A stretch of DNA of 64,000 nt from Rhodanobacter sp. FDAARGOS 1247 (GCF_016889805.1 NZ_CP069535.1:3596001-3660000); one strand, 5' to 3'; shown: positions 26,466 through 35,014, counted from the first letter of the stretch. Made by a program: numbers and translations. The notes: generated by a model not told the origin, from the sequence alone.

Positions 26466-28301
26466 TCACTCTTCCCCGGTCAGCGGGGTGCCGGCATCGC
26501 GCTCGCGCGCTCGCTCGGCTTCGGGCGAGGCATCGGCCTCGAACAGGCGCTCCAGGTCGGCCAGCGCCTCGCGCGTGGTCTGCACCAGCTTGGTTTCGTC
26601 GTCGTAGACCAGGTATTGCGCCTTGATCAGCTCCGCATCCTGGCGCCGGAAACGTTCCACCCGGTCGACCGCCTGTTCCGGCGTGAGGCCCAGCGCGACC
26701 AGGGCCTGCTTGGTCATCTTCAGGCTGGAATACAGCGTCTCGCGCACCGGCTCGTCGACGCCCAGGTCCATCAGCCGCCACACATGCTGGCGGTTGCGCG
26801 CCCGCGCGATGATCTTCAGGTGCGGATACTGCCGGCGCACCACCCGCGCCACGCGCAGGCTCGACTCGGGGTCGTCGCTGGCCAGCACGAACACCTCGGC
26901 CTTGTCCGCCTGCGCGGCGCGCAGCAGCTCCGGCCGGGCCGGATCGCCGTAGAAGATGTCGGTGACGTTGCCGAAGCGCTGGATCAGGTCCATCTGCTCC
27001 ACCGAATGGTCCAGCGCCACGAACGGAATGCTCTGCGCGCGCAGCACGCGCGCCACGATCTGGCCCATGCGGCCATAGCCGGCGATGATCACCCGCGGCA
27101 CGTGCGTGTCGATGGTGTCGTAGGCGCGGGTGGGCTTCTTCGCCTTGCCGCCGAGCAGCCGCGACGACACGGCGACCAGCAGCGGCGTCAACGCCATCGA
27201 CAGCGAGATCGCCAGCACCAGCAGGTTGTGCTGCGGGCCGTCGAGCAGTTGCTGCTCCTGCGCCAGCTTCAACACCACGAATGCAAACTCGCCGCCGCAG
27301 GCCAGCAGCACCGCCAGCCGCAGCGCCTCGGCGCGATCCAGCCCGCCGACCAGTCGACCCAGCGGCCACAGCAGCGCACCCTTCAGCAGCATCAGGACCA
27401 GTACCACCGCCAGCACGTGCAGCGGCTGGTGCAGCAGCAGCGAAAGATCCATCGACATGCCGACGCTGATGAAGAACAGCCCCAGCAACAGCCCCTTGAA
27501 CGGTTCGAGATGCGATTCCAGGTCGTGCCGGTATTCGGAATCGGCCAGCAGCACGCCGGCCAGGAAGGCGCCCAGCGTGGCGGACACACCGGCCAGCTCC
27601 ATCAGCCAGGCGGTGCCCATCACCACCAGCAGCGCGGTGGCGGTGGAGACCTCCACCGCATCGGCCTTGGCCACGAAGCGGAACACCGGCCGCAACAGGT
27701 AGCGACCACCGACCACCACCGCCACGATCACGCCGATCGTGCGCATGGCGCCGGTCAGGTCCACGCCATGCCGGGCGGAGGCCGTGGCCAGCAACGGCAC
27801 CATCGCGATCAGCGGGATCGCCGCCAGGTCCTGGAACAGCAGGATCGCGAACGCCTGGCGCCCGTAGGCCGAGCCGGCCTCCTTGCGCTCGGCGAGGATC
27901 TGCAGGCCGAACGCGGTGGACGACAGCGCCAGGCTGCCGCCCACGACCACCGCCGTCTTGCCGGGCAGGCCTTCCAGGAAATACGCCACCGCCGCGATCA
28001 CCACGCTGCTGGCCAGCACCTGCAACAGGCCGGTGCCGAACACCGAGCGGCGCATCACCCACAGCCGTTGCGGCGACAATTCCAGGCCGATCACGAACAG
28101 CATCAGCACGATGCCGAACTCGGAAATCGTGCTGACCCCGGCGGTATCGCCGACCAGCCCCAGCAACTGCGGCCCGATCACCACGCCGGCCAGCAGGTAG
28201 CCCAGCACCGAACCCAGCCGGAAGCGCTTGGTCAGCGGCACCGCGATCACCGTGGCCAGCAGGAACACCAGCGCGGTCTGCAGGTAGTGATGGTTGTCCA
28301 A
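26466..28301 (-). CDS. Kef-type K+/H+ antiporter (CPA2) with RCK N domain
   Basis: A 611-aa inner-membrane monovalent cation:proton antiporter-2 protein of the KefB/KefC group. Residues 1-385 contain twelve or so helices with the Na_H_Exchanger pattern FGIVLMLFVIGLELSPQRLW and AFAILLFQDLAAIPLI. Residues 405-525 form an RCK/TrkA-N domain with the dinucleotide motif GYGRMGQIVARVL, and a charged tail completes the protein. KefB/C channels are held shut by glutathione and opened by electrophile adducts. No KefG/KefF ancillary gene is adjacent. The assignment to Kef rather than another CPA2 branch rests on length and RCK domain. Confidence 0.9.
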   Translation of the reverse strand: MDNHHYLQTALVFLLATVIAVPLTKRFRLGSVLGYLLAGVVIGPQLLGLVGDTAGVSTISEFGIVLMLFVIGLELSPQRLWVMRRSVFGTGLLQVLASSVVIAAVAYFLEGLPGKTAVVVGGSLALSSTAFGLQILAERKEAGSAYGRQAFAILLFQDLAAIPLIAMVPLLATASARHGVDLTGAMRTIGVIVAVVVGGRYLLRPVFRFVAKADAVEVSTATALLVVMGTAWLMELAGVSATLGAFLAGVLLADSEYRHDLESHLEPFKGLLLGLFFISVGMSMDLSLLLHQPLHVLAVVLVLMLLKGALLWPLGRLVGGLDRAEALRLAVLLACGGEFAFVVLKLAQEQQLLDGPQHNLLVLAISLSMALTPLLVAVSSRLLGGKAKKPTRAYDTIDTHVPRVIIAGYGRMGQIVARVLRAQSIPFVALDHSVEQMDLIQRFGNVTDIFYGDPARPELLRAAQADKAEVFVLASDDPESSLRVARVVRRQYPHLKIIARARNRQHVWRLMDLGVDEPVRETLYSSLKMTKQALVALGLTPEQAVDRVERFRRQDAELIKAQYLVYDDETKLVQTTREALADLERLFEADASPEAERARERDAGTPLTGEE

Positions 28302-28396
28302 GCGCGTGCGGCTCCAGTCGGGGAGGTTCGATTATTCCACGTGAAGGCCGGCCGCACCCGCTGTCGGTGCGGTTTCATCTCGCAGTTTCCCAAAAC

Positions 28397-28425
28397 GATC
28401 AGGCCCGCTTGCGGCGGGCCTGATC
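28397..28425 (-). terminator. rho-independent terminator of the M3 peptidase gene
   Basis: A perfect 12-bp stem (GATCAGGCCCGC and complement) with a 5-nt loop, located 25 bp after the peptidase stop. It is followed on the minus strand by GTTTTGGG. Confidence 0.85.
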
Positions 28426-28449
28426 TTCCAACACGGATGCTGCAACGGC

Positions 28450-30645
28450 TTACTTCTTCGGCGCGTCCTTCAAGCCGCGGTTTTCCAGCATCGGCTCGAT
28501 CTGCGGGTCCTGGCCGCGCCAGTCCTTGTACATCTTCGCCAGCTCCTCGGTGTTGCCCCGCGACAGCACCATCGCGCGGAAGCGGTCGCCGTTCTCGCGG
28601 GTCAGGCCGCCGTGTTCCTTGAAGCCCACGAAGGCGTCGTCGGCCAGCATCTCGGTCCACAGGTAGGCGTAGTAGCCGGCGGCGTAGCCGTTGCCCCAGA
28701 TGTGCTGGAAGTAGCTGGAGCGGTAGCGCGGCGGCACGTAGCCGAGGTCGATGCCGTCCTTCTTCAGCGCGGCGGCTTCGAACTTGTCGGCGTCCTGCAG
28801 CGGCGCGTCGGCGCCCAGCATGTGCCAGTTCATGTCCAGCAGCGCGGCCGAGACCAGCTCGGTCATGTTGTAGCCGGAGTTGAACTTGCCGGCCTTCGTC
28901 ATCTTGTCGACCAGCGCCTTGGGCATCGGCTCGCCGGTCTGGTAGTTCTTCGCGTAGTGGGCGAACACCTTCGGATCGGTGGCCCAGTGCTCGTTGAACT
29001 GCGAGGGGAACTCGACGAAGTCGCGCGCGGTGTTGGTGCCGGACAGGGTCGGGTACTGCTCGTCGGCGAAGATGCCGTGCAGCGCGTGGCCGAACTCGTG
29101 GAACATGGTGATCACGTCATCGAACGACAGCAGCGCCGGCTGGCCCGCGGCCGGCTTGCTGAAGTTGCCGACGTTGTAGATCACCGGCTTGGTGCCCAGC
29201 AGCTTCGACTGGGTGACCAGGTTGTCCATCCAGGCGCCGCCGTTCTTGTTGTCGCGCTTGAAGTAGTCGCAGTAGAACAGCGCCATCGAGCTGCCGTCCT
29301 TGTCGAACACCTCGAACACGCGCACGTCCGGCTGGTACACCGGGATGTCCTTGCGCTCCTTGAAGGTCAGCCCGTACAGCTGGTTGGCCGCGTAGAACAC
29401 GCCGTTCTGCAGCACGTTGTCCAGTTCGAAGTACGGCTTGATCTGGTTTTCGTCGAGGTCGTACTTCGCCTTGCGCACCTGCTCGGCGTAGAAGTTCCAG
29501 TCCCACGGCTGCAGCTTGAAGCCGCCGTGCTGCTGGTCGATCACCGCCTGGATGTCGGCCGCCTCCACCTTGGCGCGACCGGTGACGGCAGGCACCAGGT
29601 CCTGCATGAACTTCAGCGCGGTTTCCGGCGTCTTCGCCATCTGGTCGTCGAGCTTCCACGCGGCATAACTCGGGAAGCCGAGCAGCTTCGCCTGTTCGGC
29701 GCGGATCTGCGCCAGCCGCTCGATGGTCTTGCGGGTGTCGTTCGCGTCGCCCTGCTCGGCACGGTTCCAGGAGGCCTCGAACAGCGCCTGGCGGGTGGCG
29801 CGGTCGGTGAGGTCCTGCAGCTCCGGCTGCTGGGTGGTGTTCTGCAGCGACAGCACGTACTTGCCGTCCTGCTTGCGGTCCTTGCCGGCCTGGCTGGCGG
29901 CGGCCAGTTCAGCATCGGACAGGCCGGCCAGCTTCGCCTTGTCGGCGATCACCGGCGCGGCGTCCTTCGTTGCGGCCAGCAGCTTGTTGGTGAACGCGGT
30001 GCTCAGCGTGGACTCTTCCTTGTTGAGGTCCTTCAGCTTCGCCTTGTCGGCGTCGGACAGCTTGGCGCCGGCGTGCACGAAGTTCCGGTAGACCACCTCG
30101 ACCAGGCGCGCCGATTCGGGGTCGAGCTTGAGCGTGTCGCGCCGGTCGTAGACCGTCTGCACGCGCTGGAACAGCTTGCTGTCGAGGTAGATCGCATCCT
30201 CGTGCGCGGCCAGCTTCGGCGCTTCGTCTTCCTGCACTTTCTGCAGCGCGTCGTCGGTGTTGGCACCGGTGACCGCGTTGAAGGCGGTCATCACCCGGTT
30301 GAGCATGGCGCCGGATTTCTCCATCGCCACGTAGGTGTTCTCGAAGGTGGGCGCTTCGGGGTTGTTCGCGATCTTCTCGATCTCGGCCATGTGCTGCTTC
30401 ATGCCCTCTTCGATCGCGGGCTGGTAGTCGGCATCGTGGATCTTGTCGAATGGCGGCGCCTGGAACGGCAGCGTGCTGGCGCTGTAGAACGGATTGCTGG
30501 TCATGTCGGTGGCCGCCGGCGCGGCGCTGCTGGTGCTGGCGGCGGAAGCGGCCGGCGCGGGTGGGTTGGCGGCGCCTTCCGGCTGCTGCGAGCAGGCGGC
30601 CAGGGCCATCGTGGTGGCGATCACAATCGTGCGCAGTCGAAGCAT
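28450..30645 (-). CDS. M3-family metallopeptidase lipoprotein (Dcp-like peptidyl-dipeptidase)
   Basis: A 731-aa zinc peptidase of the thimet/Dcp family, predicted to be exported and lipid-anchored: the signal peptide ends MALAACSQQ, with Cys18 as lipidation site, followed by an Ala/Pro/Ser linker. The zinc motif HEFGHALHG is near residue 515, with the third ligand Glu in the ARDFVEFPSQFNEHW region. Substrate-site residues are in YFQHIWGNGYAAGYYAYLW. Start at ATG 30645 after GGGGA; upstream extension into the palindromic element is rejected. E. coli Dcp removes C-terminal dipeptides. A periplasmic or outer-membrane-anchored version would recycle peptides outside the cytoplasm. Confidence 0.93.
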   Translation of the reverse strand: MLRLRTIVIATTMALAACSQQPEGAANPPAPAASAASTSSAAPAATDMTSNPFYSASTLPFQAPPFDKIHDADYQPAIEEGMKQHMAEIEKIANNPEAPTFENTYVAMEKSGAMLNRVMTAFNAVTGANTDDALQKVQEDEAPKLAAHEDAIYLDSKLFQRVQTVYDRRDTLKLDPESARLVEVVYRNFVHAGAKLSDADKAKLKDLNKEESTLSTAFTNKLLAATKDAAPVIADKAKLAGLSDAELAAASQAGKDRKQDGKYVLSLQNTTQQPELQDLTDRATRQALFEASWNRAEQGDANDTRKTIERLAQIRAEQAKLLGFPSYAAWKLDDQMAKTPETALKFMQDLVPAVTGRAKVEAADIQAVIDQQHGGFKLQPWDWNFYAEQVRKAKYDLDENQIKPYFELDNVLQNGVFYAANQLYGLTFKERKDIPVYQPDVRVFEVFDKDGSSMALFYCDYFKRDNKNGGAWMDNLVTQSKLLGTKPVIYNVGNFSKPAAGQPALLSFDDVITMFHEFGHALHGIFADEQYPTLSGTNTARDFVEFPSQFNEHWATDPKVFAHYAKNYQTGEPMPKALVDKMTKAGKFNSGYNMTELVSAALLDMNWHMLGADAPLQDADKFEAAALKKDGIDLGYVPPRYRSSYFQHIWGNGYAAGYYAYLWTEMLADDAFVGFKEHGGLTRENGDRFRAMVLSRGNTEELAKMYKDWRGQDPQIEPMLENRGLKDAPKK

Positions 30646-30703
30646 CGGGTTCCCCAGGAGTGGTGCGCCCGGCATCGGGCACGGAAGTCTGACCGCCGAC
30701 TGT

Positions 30704-30867
30704 AGGAGCGTGGGCGGTAGAAACACAAGCGGCTGCGGCTGCGCGGTTTTGGCCAGCTTTTCCGCTCCTTTTCGTTGAATAGCTATGGCTATTCGCCTCA
30801 AACGATCGAAAAACCTGACTCAAAACCGCGTTGCCTCGCTCACCTGGTTTCTACCGCCCACGCTCCT
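30704..30867. repeat. 164-bp nested palindromic element (MITE/REP-like)
   Basis: Four nested inverted repeats share one axis. A perfect 21-bp outer pair (30704-30724 and 30847-30867, beginning AGGAGCGTGGGCGG) encloses a 10-bp pair, CGCGGTTTTG (30742-30751 with 30821-30830). Inside it are a 6-bp pair TTTTCG/CGAAAA (30769-30774, 30807-30812) and a 7-bp hairpin GAATAGC (30777-30783, 30788-30794). The left end reads TGTAGGAGCG, like the GTAG heads of REP elements in Stenotrophomonas/Xanthomonadales. It fills the upstream region of the M3 peptidase gene. Confidence 0.85.
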
Positions 30868-30927
30868 GGCGAGACGACAGCCAGTTTCCAAACGGTGACG
30901 CCGTGAAGCGGCGCAGAATCCTGCGAC

Positions 30928-31275
30928 TCAGGCGGCGCGCAGGTCGCGCAACTGCCAGGCGCCGCCGATCATCAGGTACAGCCGATGGCGCACCACGCTC
31001 ATCGGCAGGTCGGTGATCAGGTCCACCTCGGTGTGCAGGTCGACCACCCGCGCGTCCACCTGCGCGGTCGGGTCGGTGGCGCCGAGACTGTCGTCGACCG
31101 CATCCGGATCGGGCTGCGCCGCGCGCCAGCGCTGGAACAGCTCGTCGCTGCGCAAGGCCTGCTGCAGGGTGCTGGCGAAACCGTCCGGGCCGGCGCCCTC
31201 CCACGAGAAACGCGGGTCGTCGCCACGTGCGTGAACGATGTCGGCGATCGAAAGGTAGTAGTGGTTGCGGGCCAT
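30928..31275 (-). CDS. conserved hypothetical protein, 115 aa
   Basis: ATG 31275 has GGAG at good spacing. The product starts MARNHYYLSIADIVHARGDD and ends in VVRHRLYLMIGGAWQLRDLRAA. It is soluble and acidic in the middle (PDPDAVDDSLGATDP), with no signal peptide and no membrane segment. I know similar proteins only as hypothetical proteins in this order. It lies 52 bp downstream of bioD on the same strand and could be co-transcribed with it. No function can be suggested. Confidence 0.7.
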   Translation of the reverse strand: MARNHYYLSIADIVHARGDDPRFSWEGAGPDGFASTLQQALRSDELFQRWRAAQPDPDAVDDSLGATDPTAQVDARVVDLHTEVDLITDLPMSVVRHRLYLMIGGAWQLRDLRAA

Positions 31276-31327
31276 GGTCACTCCGACGTGGGAAACGTGC
31301 GCCATCCGAACACATCGAATGTGAAGC

Positions 31328-32008
31328 TCAGTCCAAGGCTGCCACGGCCGCGCCCAGGCAGCCGGCGGCCTGCGCCGGTGCCACGCCGTGCGGCAGCACG
31401 CCCAGGCACGGCGCGGGCAGCAACGCGCGCAGCGTGTCCAGGTTTTCTTCCGGCGCGTCCATCGACGGGTCCACCCGGTTGCCGATCCAGCCCAGCAGGT
31501 GGCAGCCGTCGGCCACGATCGCCCGGGCGCTGAGCAAGGCATGGCTGAGGCAGCCCAGGCGCAGGCCCACCACCAGGATCACCGGCAGCTGCCATTGCCT
31601 GGCGATGTCCGAGGCCAGCAGGCCGGGCGCCAGCGGCACCAGCCAGCCGCCCACGCCTTCCACCACCACCGTCGAGTGCCGCGCGACCAGTTGTTCGAAA
31701 GCCGCACGCAACGGTGCCAGGCTGATCGCCACGCCATCGTGGGCCGCGGCAAGATGCGGCGACAGCGGGTCGCGCAGCGCCACCGGATTGACCAGCGCGT
31801 ACGGAAGTTCCGGATCAACGCCTGCCGCCAGCAGCGCCAGCGCATCGTCGTTGCGCAGGCCTTGCGGCGTTTCCACGCAACCACTGGCGACCGGCTTCAT
31901 GCCGCAGGCGTGGTGACCGGCCGCGCGCAGGGCATGCAGCAGAGTGCAGGCCGAGTGCGTCTTGCCGATGCCGGTATCGGTGCCGGCGATGAACACCGCC
32001 GACATCAT
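31328..32008 (-). CDS. bioD: dethiobiotin synthetase
   Basis: Cytosolic ATP-dependent enzyme that closes the ureido ring of dethiobiotin from 7,8-diaminononanoate and CO2, the penultimate step of biotin synthesis. 226 aa, normal for the family. The P-loop FIAGTDTGIGKT is at the N-terminus, KPVASGCVET binds substrate near residue 38, and VEGVGGWLVPL is the Mg2+/substrate loop. Its first ATG (32008) overlaps the stop of the TMEM175-like gene (ATGA); a second ATG follows directly. No other bio genes are within the window. Confidence 0.95.
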   Translation of the reverse strand: MMSAVFIAGTDTGIGKTHSACTLLHALRAAGHHACGMKPVASGCVETPQGLRNDDALALLAAGVDPELPYALVNPVALRDPLSPHLAAAHDGVAISLAPLRAAFEQLVARHSTVVVEGVGGWLVPLAPGLLASDIARQWQLPVILVVGLRLGCLSHALLSARAIVADGCHLLGWIGNRVDPSMDAPEENLDTLRALLPAPCLGVLPHGVAPAQAAGCLGAAVAALD

Positions 32009-32688
32009 GCCGGCGCGTGACGTCGGTCGAAGTGACTCGTCACAGGCCCGATCAGGAACAGCAGCGAATACATCATGCCGGGGATCGACCACATCCACCC
32101 GGGCACCGACAACGGCATCAGCAGGGCGACCAGCGCCGAGGCCAGGCCGATCGCCGCCGGCACGATCCAGATCCGCATCTCGCGGCGCGCGTCCAGGTTG
32201 TCCAGGCCCTGCCGGGCGGCGACCCTGGCCGCGTCGGAGAACAGCAGGGCCAGGGTGCCCGCCATGCAGGCGTAGGCCAACCCGTAGCAGACGAACAGCG
32301 TGCGCATGTCGGCCGGCCCGTTCACCGTGAAATCGCCGGGCAGGTAGCCGCCGCTGATCGAGGAGAACACCCCGGAGAACACCATGTGCAGCGGGTAGAC
32401 GAAGATCATCGCGAAGAACACCAGCAGCAGCGACAGCCAGCGTCCGCTGGCGCCGGCGCCGAGGCAACGCTTGCGCCAGCGCACGTGGCCATGCCAGAAA
32501 AACGCGATCTGGAAGAAGCACACGGCGAACGCGGGGATGCCGCCCAGCGCGTGCAGCAACTTGTCGGTGCTGTCGGGAATCGACTCGCCGCCGATCAGCA
32601 GCAAGGTGAGGATGAACGCGAACGCGCCATCCACGAACATGTCCAGCCGCCCCGCCTCGATCCCTTCGCGCTGCTCGGTCAGACTCAT
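32005..32688 (-). CDS. TMEM175-like (DUF1211) potassium channel family membrane protein
   Basis: A 227-aa integral membrane protein with six hydrophobic segments. The first helix, RLDMFVDGAFAFILTLLLIG, fits the bacterial TMEM175 signature RxxxFSDGVFAI, with Val in place of Ser. TMEM175 proteins are K+ leak channels built from six-helix units. Start at ATG 32688 after GGGGGA; the longer frame to 32751 overlaps the divergent promoter. It is translationally coupled to bioD, an unexpected pairing with no obvious functional link. Confidence 0.75.
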   Translation of the reverse strand: MSLTEQREGIEAGRLDMFVDGAFAFILTLLLIGGESIPDSTDKLLHALGGIPAFAVCFFQIAFFWHGHVRWRKRCLGAGASGRWLSLLLVFFAMIFVYPLHMVFSGVFSSISGGYLPGDFTVNGPADMRTLFVCYGLAYACMAGTLALLFSDAARVAARQGLDNLDARREMRIWIVPAAIGLASALVALLMPLSVPGWMWSIPGMMYSLLFLIGPVTSHFDRRHAPA

Positions 32689-32717
32689 CTGGCATCCCCC
32701 GTGATGATGGCTCGGCG

Positions 32718-32723
32718 CATAAT
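32718..32723 (+). promoter_or_regulatory. candidate -10 box for the fRMsr gene
   Basis: CATAAT lies 27 bp upstream of the ATG at 32750, in the 61-bp divergent gap. No strong -35 was found. Confidence 0.35.
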
Positions 32724-32749
32724 ACGGGCTTTGCCGCGGGACGCATCGC

Positions 32750-33241
32750 ATGTTCGACCTGAAAGCCCAGACCTATGCCAGCAAGCGCGAGCACTACGCC
32801 GATCTGGTGCAGCAGGCGCGCGGCATCCTGGCCGGCGAGCGCGACCTGATCGCCAACGCGGCCAATTTCGGCGCACTGGTCTATCACAGCCTGGCGCAGG
32901 TGAACTGGGCCGGCTTCTACCTGTACGACGGCCATGAACTCGTGGTGGGCCCGTTCCAGGGCAAGCCCGCCTGCATCCGCATCGCGCTGGGCCGGGGCGT
33001 CTGCGGCACCGCCGCGCAGACCCGCGAAACCCAGCTGGTGCGCGACGTCAACGCGTTCGCCGGGCACATCGCCTGCGACGCCGCCTCGCAATCGGAGATC
33101 GTGGTGCCGCTGGTCAGGGCCGACGGTTCGCTGCTCGGCGTGTGGGATGTCGACAGCCCGGTCACCGACCGCTTCGACGAGGACGACCGCGCCGGCATGG
33201 AAGCGCTGTGCGCGGTGTTCATGGACGCCGTGCAGGGCTGA
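32750..33241 (+). CDS. msrC: free methionine-(R)-sulfoxide reductase (GAF-domain fRMsr)
   Basis: Reduces free Met-R-sulfoxide in the cytosol using thioredoxin. A single GAF domain of 163 aa. The three redox cysteines are in place: Cys75 (GKPACIRIALGRG), Cys85 (GVCGTAA) and Cys109 (HIACDAASQSEIVVPL). Their 10 and 24 residue spacing matches that of the E. coli enzyme (84/94/118). The substrate-pocket motifs NWAGFYLYDG and GVWDVDSP are also present. It is divergent from the TMEM175-like gene. Repeat copy 2 lies directly downstream. Confidence 0.93.
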   Translation: MFDLKAQTYASKREHYADLVQQARGILAGERDLIANAANFGALVYHSLAQVNWAGFYLYDGHELVVGPFQGKPACIRIALGRGVCGTAAQTRETQLVRDVNAFAGHIACDAASQSEIVVPLVRADGSLLGVWDVDSPVTDRFDEDDRAGMEALCAVFMDAVQG

Positions 33242-33257
33242 AACCGAAGCTCAGCCG

Positions 33258-33462
33258 TGAGAGGTTGTGATTTTTCAACCTCGAAGCCCGGCCATGGCGA
33301 GGGCATGGATGCCCGAATTGAGGCAACGCAGAAGCAGTTGCCCGATGGCCGGGCGTGGCTCGGTCACGCAAGCGACTGATTCACGTGAGCACGTCCGGGC
33401 ATGTACCGGACGTGCGATAGAAGAAAGCGACAGGAAGTGGCTTCCTTCACAGGCTCTGAGAA
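33258..33462 (+). repeat. five-hairpin interspersed repeat, copy 2 (long form)
   Basis: Same orientation and hairpin order as copy 1. Stem 1 (GAGGTTG/CAACCTC) is perfect. Stem 2 (33287-33294 with 33346-33353) is a perfect 8 bp, with a T-A pair of copy 1 replaced by C-G. Its loop is 51 nt instead of 4 and holds two small hairpins of its own (33301-33314 and 33322-33342). Stems 3 to 5 are nearly identical to copy 1, with a few mismatches. It fills the gap between the convergent fRMsr and engB genes and ends at the engB stop. Confidence 0.85.
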
Positions 33463-33463
33463 C

Positions 33464-34123
33464 TCAGCGCTCGCGGTCCTGATGTGCGCCTTCGCGCGGC
33501 TGCGCCAGCAAGTCCATCACCGCCTGCCGCGCCTCCTCCACCCCGGTGCCGGCAGACGAGGAAAACACCTGGGCGGTGGCGGACAGGTTTTCGGCGGCGA
33601 ACTGCTTGCGCAACGCGGCCAGTGCCTGCGCCGCCTGGCCCCGCGAGATCTTGTCCGCCTTGGTCAGCAGCACGTGGCACGGCAGCTGGGTGTCGAAGCA
33701 GAACTGCAGCATCAGCCGGTCGAATTCCTTCAGCGGATGGCGGATGTCCACGATCAGCACCAGCCCGCGCAGGCTGCGGCGCTGGTGCAGGTAGGCGTCG
33801 ATCTCCTGCTTCCAGTGCTCGCGCATGTCCAGCGGCACCTTGGCGTAGCCGTAGCCGGGCAGGTCGATCAGGCGCAGGTCGGGGGCCGGTCGCTCCTGCG
33901 CATCCCTGTGCGGCGGCAGGCTGAAGGCCACCATCTGCTGGGTGCGCCCTGGCGTCTTAGAGGTGCGTGCCAGTCCCTTGTGGTTGGTCAGCGCGTTCAA
34001 CGCGCTGGACTTGCCCGCGTTGGAACGGCCGGCGAAGGCGACTTCCGCGCCCTGGTCGACGGGAAGCTGGCTGATGCGATGGGCGGCGAGCACGAATTGC
34101 GCGCCCTGGAGGGGATTCGACAT
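33464..34123 (-). CDS. engB: ribosome biogenesis GTPase YsxC/EngB
   Basis: Essential TrmE-Era-class GTPase required for assembly of the 50S subunit. 219 aa. G1 GRSNAGKSSALNAL near residue 32, the switch-I region ARTSKTPGRTQQM, G3 LIDLPGYGYAKV, and G4 LLTKADKISR are all intact; G5 is VFSSSAGTGVEE. Start at ATG 34123 (MSNPLQGAQF), the usual EngB N-terminus. The promoter of the divergent cytochrome c4 gene lies directly upstream, so the two divide a short regulatory region. Confidence 0.96.
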   Translation of the reverse strand: MSNPLQGAQFVLAAHRISQLPVDQGAEVAFAGRSNAGKSSALNALTNHKGLARTSKTPGRTQQMVAFSLPPHRDAQERPAPDLRLIDLPGYGYAKVPLDMREHWKQEIDAYLHQRRSLRGLVLIVDIRHPLKEFDRLMLQFCFDTQLPCHVLLTKADKISRGQAAQALAALRKQFAAENLSATAQVFSSSAGTGVEEARQAVMDLLAQPREGAHQDRER

Positions 34124-34132
34124 GGGGATGGT

Positions 34133-34162
34133 TTGACCAAGCTGGGGTGGCGCAGGGATAAT
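34133..34162 (+). promoter_or_regulatory. sigma70 promoter of the cytochrome c4 gene
   Basis: -35 TTGACC (34133-34138) and -10 GATAAT (34157-34162) are separated by 18 bp, 78 bp upstream of the cytochrome c4 ATG. Confidence 0.7.
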
Positions 34163-34239
34163 TCTTCGGTTTCTGCCTGTTGCGGACCGCATGGCCGCAA
34201 TCGCTGGCAGTGTTTGCAAGTCTCTCGGGAGTCAAGTGT

Positions 34240-35007
34240 ATGAGTTTTCGGTCCGCTGGTTTTCGGCCCGCTGTTCTCGGGTCCGCCATGGCCCTCGTGT
34301 TCGCGCTGTCCGCCAGCGCCGCGATGGCTCAAGATGCCAAGCCGGAGACCGCGGCCCCCGCTGCCGCCAGCACCGCCGCTGCAGCGCCTGCCGCACCGGC
34401 CGTCGCCGCTGCTGAAGCCCCGGCCAAGCCGGGCGACGCCACCGCGGGCCAGGCCAAGGCCGCCGTCTGCGGCGCCTGCCACGGCATGGACGGCAATTCC
34501 GCCGACGCGCAGTACCCGAAGCTGGCCGGCCAGAGCGAGCAGTACATCGTGCGCCAGCTGACCGACTTCAAGGCGGGCAAGCGCCAGAACCCGATCATGA
34601 TGGGCATGGCCGCGCCGCTGTCGACCCAGGACATGCACGACGTGGGCGCCTACTTCGCCAGCAAGACGGCCCTGCCGGGCGTGGCCGACCAGGCCCTGGT
34701 CGAGCATGGCCAGACGCTGTTCCGCCAGGGCGATTCGACCCGTGGCATCCCGGCCTGCATGGCCTGCCACAGCATCGACGGCCGCGGCAATCCGGGTGCG
34801 ATGTATCCGCAGCTGACCAGCCAGCACGCGCAGTACATCGAGGCGACGCTGAAGTCCTGGCACGACGGCACCACCTGGGGTGACGACGCGCACGCGCAGA
34901 TCATGCCGGCGATCGCCAAGCAGCTGACCCCCGACGACATCGCCGCCCTGGCCAGCTACATCGAAGGCCTGCACAGCGCCGACAGCCAGCCGGCCGCCAC
35001 TCCCTGA
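34240..35007 (+). CDS. cytochrome c4 (di-heme)
   Basis: Periplasmic di-heme cytochrome that passes electrons from the bc1 complex to terminal oxidases, presumably including the aa3 oxidase of this window. 255 aa. Signal peptide about residues 1-30 (ends ASAAMA-QDA), then an unusual Ala/Pro-rich linker of some 35 residues. Two class I cytochrome c domains follow with CGACH at 77-81 and CMACH at 173-177. Axial Met candidates are in NPIMMGMAAPL and HAQIMPAIAKQL. ATG 34240 has GGGAG upstream. It is followed by a rho-independent terminator, with two DsbA-type genes beyond. Confidence 0.93.
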   Translation: MSFRSAGFRPAVLGSAMALVFALSASAAMAQDAKPETAAPAAASTAAAAPAAPAVAAAEAPAKPGDATAGQAKAAVCGACHGMDGNSADAQYPKLAGQSEQYIVRQLTDFKAGKRQNPIMMGMAAPLSTQDMHDVGAYFASKTALPGVADQALVEHGQTLFRQGDSTRGIPACMACHSIDGRGNPGAMYPQLTSQHAQYIEATLKSWHDGTTWGDDAHAQIMPAIAKQLTPDDIAALASYIEGLHSADSQPAATP

Positions 35008-35014
35008 TCGAACC

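Noticed and set aside
30704-30867. Insertion sequence remnant
   Set aside because: The terminal inverted repeats enclose only about 120 bp of further palindromes and no transposase fragment, so it is listed as a REP/MITE-like repeat.
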